From IMG/VR virus record IMGVR_UViG_3300032286_000468, positions 1-56,522 of that record: a DNA stretch of 56,522 nucleotides. The stretch is one strand, 5' to 3'. Made by a program: the position numbers and the translations under genes. Origin of the DNA: a virus. Positions 52,249 through 56,522 of this stretch are shown here, piece after piece (positions within the stretch are counted from its first letter, which is position 1; each line of letters begins with the position of its first letter). The notes below the pieces were generated by a model. The model was not told the DNA's origin. It worked only from the letters and a program-made list of their open reading frames with translations, and made no database searches.

Positions 52249-53745
52249 ATGGCCATACCAACAGAATGGAATGCATCATCACCATCAGCAACTTCTACTG
52301 CTGCTTCCAAATCTCTACCACGTAAAGTTTATTATGCAAATTTACCAGATCCAAACAATCCCGGAAAAACTTTAAGATTAGAAGCAATAACAGACGATAA
52401 AGGAAATATCAAATCATATACATTTTACGATTCAAACAAAAAACAATTTTTCAACAAAACTCAAAATGGAGATCCACTTGCAGCACCTGGATCTAATTTG
52501 TCAGTACAAGCCCAAACAAACTTAATAACTTTAGCTACCACACAAACCACAGCACTAGCAAAAAGTTTGGGGGGAAATTCAATCCCACCTCCACTTCCTG
52601 GGTATAAGGGACCAACTGCTAATACTGGTTTATTTGATCTTCAGGGAAATGTCGCCGGAATAACTACACAATTTGGTCAAATTCAATTTAAAAAAGGACA
52701 GGTATTCCAATATCCAAAAGATGCCTTATATACAGAAAAAAAGACAAAAAATCCCCAAGACCATTTAACTATATCAAAATATAGTTATAAGGCACCATAT
52801 GGGGACGATATATTCAACAAAGACAAATTCAAGACAATTTTAGCAAGTGGATTGACCAGAGGAAGCGCATTAAAAGAATTTTTAGGAATGGTCATAATGC
52901 CTATGCCAAATAGCATTTCAGATTCAAATAATGTTTCTTGGGGTGATGATTCTATGAATAATCTTACTGCCGCAGCGACAAATAATGTTGCATCAAATCT
53001 TGGAGGAACTGCTGTGGCTGGTTTAGTTGGTGGTGCAACTGGTGCATTGGCACAACTTCTTAAGGGTGTCGGAAGTGCTGGTGGTGGATTTAATGCTGGA
53101 GTTGCTGCTAAAGTATATTTTGATTTGATAAATGCAGCACTTGCATCTGGAGATAATGGAAAAACAATTGGTGGTGCTGCTGGTGCTTCTAAACTTCTTT
53201 CTATGGCTGGATTTTCAGTTTCACCTGAAAGTATTTTAGCACGAGGTGCTGGTATTATTCCTAACAGTAATTTGGAACTTCTATTCAATTCTCCCACATT
53301 AAGAGAGTTTACATTTCAATATAGAATGAGCCCAAGGGGAAAAGAGGAGGCAAGAGAAATCAATAATATCATAAGATTCTTCAAGCAAGGAATGGCAGCA
53401 AAAAAGCAAGGCGCAAAATCAGGGGCAGGAGCAGCATCTTACTTTTTAGGAACCCCAGATGTATTCCAACTTTCATACAGAACAACAAATGATTCGCCAA
53501 TCAAAGGTGTAAATCGCATTAAAACTTGTGCTTTGACTGGTTTTGCTATGAATTATGCTGCCGATGGAAATTGGGCGGCATATGATGAAGGTCAACCAGT
53601 ATCTGTGATTATGAATATGTCATTCAAAGAACTTGAACCGATTTATGATAGCGATTATCAATCAAATATAGATGCATCAAGACTAGCAAATAATGAACAA
53701 CTTCAAGATTTATATCCAATTACAGATGATGAGGTTGGATACTAA
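52249..53745 (+). CDS. 48: Baseplate tail tube cap gp48
   Basis: This is a 498-residue protein. It is longer than T4 gp48 (364 residues), mainly from a Ser/Pro-rich N-terminus and a Gly/Ala stretch near 255-320 (GLVGGATGALAQLLKGVGSA). The typical region is at 340-470: NSNLELLFNSPTLREFTFQY, RMSPRGKEEAREINNIIRFF, and TCALTGFAMNYAADGNWAAY, followed by VSVIMNMSFKELEPIYDSDY. gp48 in T4 caps the baseplate and begins the tube with gp54. It lies 2 bases after the unknown protein and 2 bases before gp53. The Gly/Ala insert is odd for a tube cap and may be an extra domain. Confidence 0.8.
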   Translation: MAIPTEWNASSPSATSTAASKSLPRKVYYANLPDPNNPGKTLRLEAITDDKGNIKSYTFYDSNKKQFFNKTQNGDPLAAPGSNLSVQAQTNLITLATTQTTALAKSLGGNSIPPPLPGYKGPTANTGLFDLQGNVAGITTQFGQIQFKKGQVFQYPKDALYTEKKTKNPQDHLTISKYSYKAPYGDDIFNKDKFKTILASGLTRGSALKEFLGMVIMPMPNSISDSNNVSWGDDSMNNLTAAATNNVASNLGGTAVAGLVGGATGALAQLLKGVGSAGGGFNAGVAAKVYFDLINAALASGDNGKTIGGAAGASKLLSMAGFSVSPESILARGAGIIPNSNLELLFNSPTLREFTFQYRMSPRGKEEAREINNIIRFFKQGMAAKKQGAKSGAGAASYFLGTPDVFQLSYRTTNDSPIKGVNRIKTCALTGFAMNYAADGNWAAYDEGQPVSVIMNMSFKELEPIYDSDYQSNIDASRLANNEQLQDLYPITDDEVGY

Positions 53746-53747
53746 AA

Positions 53748-54407
53748 ATGGCATATTTTAACGAACTTCCAAATATTTCTTTTCTTTCCCGTTTGCCTAA
53801 TGCAAGCACGAATGAAGATTATATTACAGTTAAAAATCTCTTCAAAAGAGCAAAAATAAGAACTGATATCAATAATGCTATAACTGCTTTTGATTATTAT
53901 CAAATCACCGACAATCAAAGACCAGAAATAGTTGCTTCTAGTCTTTATGGCGACCCAGAACTTGATTGGGTTATTTTGATTACTAACAATATCACAAATG
54001 TAAGAGATCAATGGCCTTTGAGTAATAATGACCTATACAATTATATGATTGATAAGTATGGTTCAGATGAATCACTATCGGACATTCATCATTATGAGAC
54101 CACTGAAGTAAAGGATGAATATGATCGCCTTGTGGTTCCTTCTGGACTTCAAGTAGATTCAGATTTCACAGTTACTTATACTAAATTTAATAATACAGTA
54201 TCTACTATTTCGCCAGTCAAGCAAGTAACAAATTATGAGTATGAAACTGACATTAACGAAGAAAAAAGAAAAATAAGAGTATTAAAACCAGCATATCTAT
54301 CGGTAGTGATTACAGATTTAAGAAATATAATGAAATATGAACAATCTTCACAATATGTCAATCAAACTACTAAACAATCTTATAATCCAAATCTAACAGG
54401 CGTATAA
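53748..54407 (+). CDS. 53: Baseplate wedge protein gp53
   Basis: This 219-residue protein is close in length to T4 gp53 (196 residues). Marks include YFNELPNISF at the start, VKNLFKRAKIRTDINNAITA near 28, RPEIVASSLYGDPELDWVIL near 65 and a C-terminus RKIRVLKPAYLSVVITDLRN. The segment YGDPELDWVILITN resembles YGNPQLYWVLLMCN of T4 gp53. In T4 gp53 joins the wedges into the dome. It is the last gene of the plus-strand operon and ends 71 bases before gp32 on the opposite strand. Confidence 0.82.
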   Translation: MAYFNELPNISFLSRLPNASTNEDYITVKNLFKRAKIRTDINNAITAFDYYQITDNQRPEIVASSLYGDPELDWVILITNNITNVRDQWPLSNNDLYNYMIDKYGSDESLSDIHHYETTEVKDEYDRLVVPSGLQVDSDFTVTYTKFNNTVSTISPVKQVTNYEYETDINEEKRKIRVLKPAYLSVVITDLRNIMKYEQSSQYVNQTTKQSYNPNLTGV

Positions 54408-54420
54408 AAACCCTACAGAC

Positions 54421-54451
54421 AAAAAAATCCCCGGAAATTTTTTCCGGGGAT
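54421..54451 (-). terminator. Strong intrinsic terminator of gp32
   Basis: Bases 54427-54437 pair with 54441-54451 in an 11-bp perfect stem (ATCCCCGGAAA with TTTCCGGGGAT) and a 3-base loop. The minus strand then runs into seven U residues (54427-54421). It lies in the 71-base convergent gap between gp53 and gp32 and mainly serves gp32; on the plus strand no U tract follows. Confidence 0.85.
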
Positions 54452-54478
54452 AAAGGTAATTAAAAGTTGATTTTGAAA

Positions 54479-55381
54479 TCAGGAGTTAGCAAGCTTTGAG
54501 AAGTATGAAAGTGCTTCATCATCATCCTCATCATCAGAAGCAGAACTAGATGAAGAACTAAAAGAAGATGTACTCTTCGTTGAACGCTCTACCTCATACT
54601 CATCTTCTTCTGATACTGTTTCTGGATCTTGGGTGCGAGCACCTTTAGTTCCAAGAACAGAAGAAAGACGCTTCTTCAAATCGTCATAAGACTTGAACTG
54701 ATCGTTAGCAACAAGTTCAGCAAGAGAAGATTCTTGCTTCCAGATTGCTTCCAGTTCATCATCATTATCTAGAAGAGCACCAGAAGAAGCAAACTCACTA
54801 GAATCATAATTACGATAACCAGCAACGTTCTTTGCCTTCAGTTTGAAGTTAGCACCTTGCCAGAAATCAAATGGATCAATTGGAGTTTCATCTTCAAACT
54901 CTGGTTTCATAGCGGCAGAAATCTTATCAAAGATTTTCTTACCATACTTATAAAGGAAAACTTTACCTTCATTTTCAGGATTAGAAGGATCTTTTACGAC
55001 ATAGATATTGCTGATGTAAGTCAGTTTTCTTTTCTGCTTACGAGCAATTTCTTTGTTTGCGTCAATTCCTGAATTCCAGAGACCAGAGTTGTGCTCACAG
55101 ATAGGACATTGCTGACCGAGTGTCGTAACACAATTATCAATCAACCATCCACCAGAACCTTGGAATGCGTGAGAATAAATCTTCACGAATGGAATATCTT
55201 CGTTGTCGGGAGCAGGAAGAAAGCGAATAACGGCATAACCATTTTGGCTCTTATCTGTGGTCAATTTCCAATAACGATCATCTTCAGAAGAACCAGCACT
55301 ATTCAGTTTTTCAACTTCTTTGACTAGTTTTTCGGTTAAAGAACCAAGTTTGGATTGTTTTTTAAGATTAGCGAATGACAT
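54479..55381 (-). CDS. 32: Single-stranded DNA-binding protein gp32
   Basis: This 300-residue protein is the same length as T4 gp32 (301). Residues 7-12 (KKQSK type) resemble the LAST motif that drives cooperativity. A zinc site fits His71-x12-Cys84-x7-Cys92-x2-Cys95 (SHAFQG...CPICEHN), close to T4's His64/Cys77/Cys86/Cys90. The core ends near 245. The tail from about 255 is Ser- and Asp/Glu-rich (SDDEDDDEALSYFSKLANS), the acidic tail that binds replication partners. It is preceded by a sigma-70-type promoter and leader repeats. It coats single strands in replication, recombination and repair. Confidence 0.92.
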   Translation of the reverse strand: MSFANLKKQSKLGSLTEKLVKEVEKLNSAGSSEDDRYWKLTTDKSQNGYAVIRFLPAPDNEDIPFVKIYSHAFQGSGGWLIDNCVTTLGQQCPICEHNSGLWNSGIDANKEIARKQKRKLTYISNIYVVKDPSNPENEGKVFLYKYGKKIFDKISAAMKPEFEDETPIDPFDFWQGANFKLKAKNVAGYRNYDSSEFASSGALLDNDDELEAIWKQESSLAELVANDQFKSYDDLKKRLSSVLGTKGARTQDPETVSEEDEYEVERSTKSTSSFSSSSSSASDDEDDDEALSYFSKLANS

Positions 55382-55423
55382 AGGATTTTTGGATAAATTG
55401 GATGTTTTGGATTGGACTTTTTA
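55382..55423 (-). promoter_or_regulatory. gp32 leader with repeated TCCAA
   Basis: Between the promoter and the ATG at 55381, the minus-strand leader is poor in structure and has TCCAA four times in 35 bases, at 55416-55412, 55411-55407, 55402-55398 and 55394-55390. No purine-rich ribosome site is visible. T4 gp32 represses its own translation by binding an unstructured leader, so these repeats could be such an operator. That is inferred. Confidence 0.4.
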
Positions 55424-55452
55424 AGTATAGCAGATATAAAGTCAGTCGTCAA
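55424..55452 (-). promoter_or_regulatory. Sigma-70-type promoter of gp32
   Basis: The minus strand reads TTGACG (55452-55447), a 17-base spacer, then TATACT (55429-55424), with TG one base upstream of the -10. This is close to the bacterial consensus and 43 bases before the ATG of gp32, so it is a likely host-polymerase promoter, overlapping the end of the DUF1825-like gene. Confidence 0.75.
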
Positions 55453-55774
55453 GAGATTTTTCAAGTTTATTGATAGTATTTTCTAATTGCTCAAAGAAAA
55501 CACTTAATCCTTTTTCTGGATTAAATCCAAAAAGTTGAGCGGATTGAGTGATTTTTTCTTTCATTTTTACTGCTTCTGGATCTTCAGAAAGAGACATTCT
55601 AAAAATAAACAATTTTTGTTTTTCTAAAAATTCTCTCATTGTATCCAAATGTTCCTTCTTTTTTTCTTTTGTGGAAGAAGGAAGATCGTACAATTGATTG
55701 AAAAGTTTTTCTTGCAATTGTTCTAATTCTGTCAAAGATTCTCTGACTAATTCGGAGTCAAAAAACTTACTCAT
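55442..55774 (-). CDS. DUF1825-like small helical protein
   Basis: The start is taken at the ATG at 55774 because AAGGAG lies 7 bases upstream; a longer reading from 55816 lies inside gp59. This gives 110 residues: MSKFFDSELVRESLTELEQL, with KEHLDTMREFLEKQKLFIFR near 40 and FGFNPEKGLSVFFEQLENTI near 83. The pattern FFDSExVxE...L, the middle RxFIxR and the FGFxPxxxxxxxExLExxI end resembles DUF1825, a family I know mainly from cyanobacteria. It is helical and soluble. It overlaps gp59 by 8 bases. The function is unknown; it may interact with replication or with a host process. Confidence 0.65.
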   Translation of the reverse strand: MSKFFDSELVRESLTELEQLQEKLFNQLYDLPSSTKEKKKEHLDTMREFLEKQKLFIFRMSLSEDPEAVKMKEKITQSAQLFGFNPEKGLSVFFEQLENTINKLEKSLDD

Positions 55775-56360
55775 AAACAATCTCCTTGAGGATGTTCTTA
55801 TATCCTGCCACATCAATATTTAGGAAGCATTGGTACTTCTGAATTTTTAAACTCATCATTTCCCACACAGGATCATTCATTTTTTTATCAAAATCTTTTA
55901 CATAATTCAAAATCATATTTAAGATAACCAAGGTTTCTAATGTAAGTGCTTTTTGTAGATACTTTTTAAGTAGTTCTGGATGATTGCCATTTTTACAATC
56001 AAATAAGTTTTCAAAATTTTCTTTTGATATAAAAACTTCACATTCAGTTTTAAACAAATAAGTTAAACTTTGAGATTTTTTTAACCAATTTGAGTATGTA
56101 TCTTCACCGTTGCGAATAATATCACCGATCCAGAGTCTTTCTGGATCATTACATTCGGCAAAATTAGCAACAAAGAAAGATTTTATTTCTTCATCATTTT
56201 TTTGACGAGATATTTTCTGAAACCAGTAAATATCTTTTCTTTTTTTGAAAGAAGTTTCAGTCACTCTTGATTTTCCTCCATATTTAAAATAATCATATTT
56301 TGGGTTGGAGAAATGATTTTTAATAGAAATATATGATTTATAAACTTCAAATGGACTCAT
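55767..56360 (-). CDS. 59: Helicase loader gp59
   Basis: This is a 197-residue protein; T4 gp59 is 217. Residues 3-60 (FEVYKSYISIKNHFSNPKYD, YFKYGGKSRVTETSFKKRKD and IYWFQKISRQKND) match the N-terminal helix pattern of T4 gp59 (VYKLYLMIKQHMNGKYDVIK; YQKRRDKYFFQKLS). The WIGDIIRN motif near 76 matches WIGDIS in T4. The C-terminus resembles RKILNIDSQ... of T4 (QKYQCFLNIDVAGYKNIL). gp59 loads gp41 helicase on gp32-coated forks. It overlaps gp33 by 4 bases (ATGA) and the DUF1825-like gene by 8 bases, so the four genes form one operon. Confidence 0.85.
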   Translation of the reverse strand: MSPFEVYKSYISIKNHFSNPKYDYFKYGGKSRVTETSFKKRKDIYWFQKISRQKNDEEIKSFFVANFAECNDPERLWIGDIIRNGEDTYSNWLKKSQSLTYLFKTECEVFISKENFENLFDCKNGNHPELLKKYLQKALTLETLVILNMILNYVKDFDKKMNDPVWEMMSLKIQKYQCFLNIDVAGYKNILKEIVYE

Positions 56361-56522
56361 ATAGGCAAACGTGCCTTGGTAGTCTTTTTAAGAAAATTCA
56401 AATGAATAGCATCACACTTTAATTTTTCTTTGAGTGGTTTTGAAACTAATTTGGAAACCGTCTCAATTTCAATACTATTCTGCTCACAATAAGACACAAT
56501 AGCATCAATATAATTGACTTTA
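56357..56522 (-). CDS. 33: Late transcription coactivator gp33, C-terminal part
   Basis: The frame from the window's right edge to TGA at 56357 gives 54 residues: KVNYIDAIVSYCEQNSIEIE, TVSKLVSKPLKEKLKCDAIH, and LNFLKKTTKARLPI. The pattern NYIDAIVxYCExNxIExExVxKLxSKPLKEKLxxxAxxLNFL is what I recall as gp33 of T4-like cyanophages. gp33 joins RNA polymerase and the sliding clamp to promote late transcription, and works with gp55. The N-terminus lies beyond the window. It overlaps gp59 by ATGA. Confidence 0.72.
   Translation of the reverse strand, partial: KVNYIDAIVSYCEQNSIEIETVSKLVSKPLKEKLKCDAIHLNFLKKTTKARLPI

Noticed and set aside
52785-53297. 170-residue minus-strand frame within gp48
   Set aside because: It is antisense to a recognised gp48 with typical motifs across the region, and no promoter, ribosome site or family was seen.
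55775-55816. N-terminal extension of the DUF1825-like protein to 55816
   Set aside because: The extra 14 residues lie within gp59, and AAGGAG stands 7 bases before the internal ATG at 55774, where the family-like FFDSE start begins.

Overview
This window reads as the tail, baseplate and adhesion region of a T4-superfamily myovirus, with the start of a replication and late-transcription cluster at its right end. The DNA is AT-rich by eye. Landmark proteins recognised by sequence are gp4, gp48, gp53, gp54-like, gp26, gp51-like, gp27, gp5-like, gp32, gp59 and the C-terminus of gp33. The gene content and order, the many GIGTTNP-type fibre repeats, and a small protein resembling the cyanobacterial DUF1825 family point to a T4-like cyanophage of the Prochlorococcus/Synechococcus type. 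The host is inferred, not proven.

Layout, right to left on the minus strand: gp33 (partial), gp59, a DUF1825-like protein and gp32 (56522-54479). gp32 has its own near-consensus sigma-70 promoter and a strong hairpin terminator. A short plus-strand operon, gp4, an unknown protein, gp48 and gp53 (51265-54407), converges on gp32 and diverges from gp54-like. From 51233 downwards the minus strand carries gp54-like, gp26 and gp51-like (a probable -1 frameshift pair), and two tape-measure-region proteins carrying a lysozyme-like and an M15 peptidase-like domain. These are followed by gp27, a 69-aa protein, a gp5-like hub protein without a lysozyme domain, a separate beta-helix needle-like protein, and two further structural proteins.

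From about 38.4 kb to the left edge nearly everything is adhesion or baseplate-periphery protein. There is a 2289-aa beta-helix giant, three paralogous proteins of about 1000-1600 aa sharing a WYGA-type core (one with an inserted LamG/lectin region), and a tail-collar protein. There is also a leucine-rich-repeat protein, a PA14 protein on the opposite strand, a protein with an Mtd_N-like start, and three long GIGTTNP-repeat fibres, two of which end in a peptidase S74 chaperone. A LamG protein and a fibre running off the left edge complete the set.

Genes are tightly packed (TAATG and ATGA overlaps). Most transcription units start with a T4-late-type motif, AATAAATA or CTAAATA, and in several cases that motif lies over the stop codon of the preceding gene. 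Two small genes (54 and 57 aa) sit in the only larger minus-strand gaps. No tRNA, CRISPR, integrase or insertion sequence was seen.
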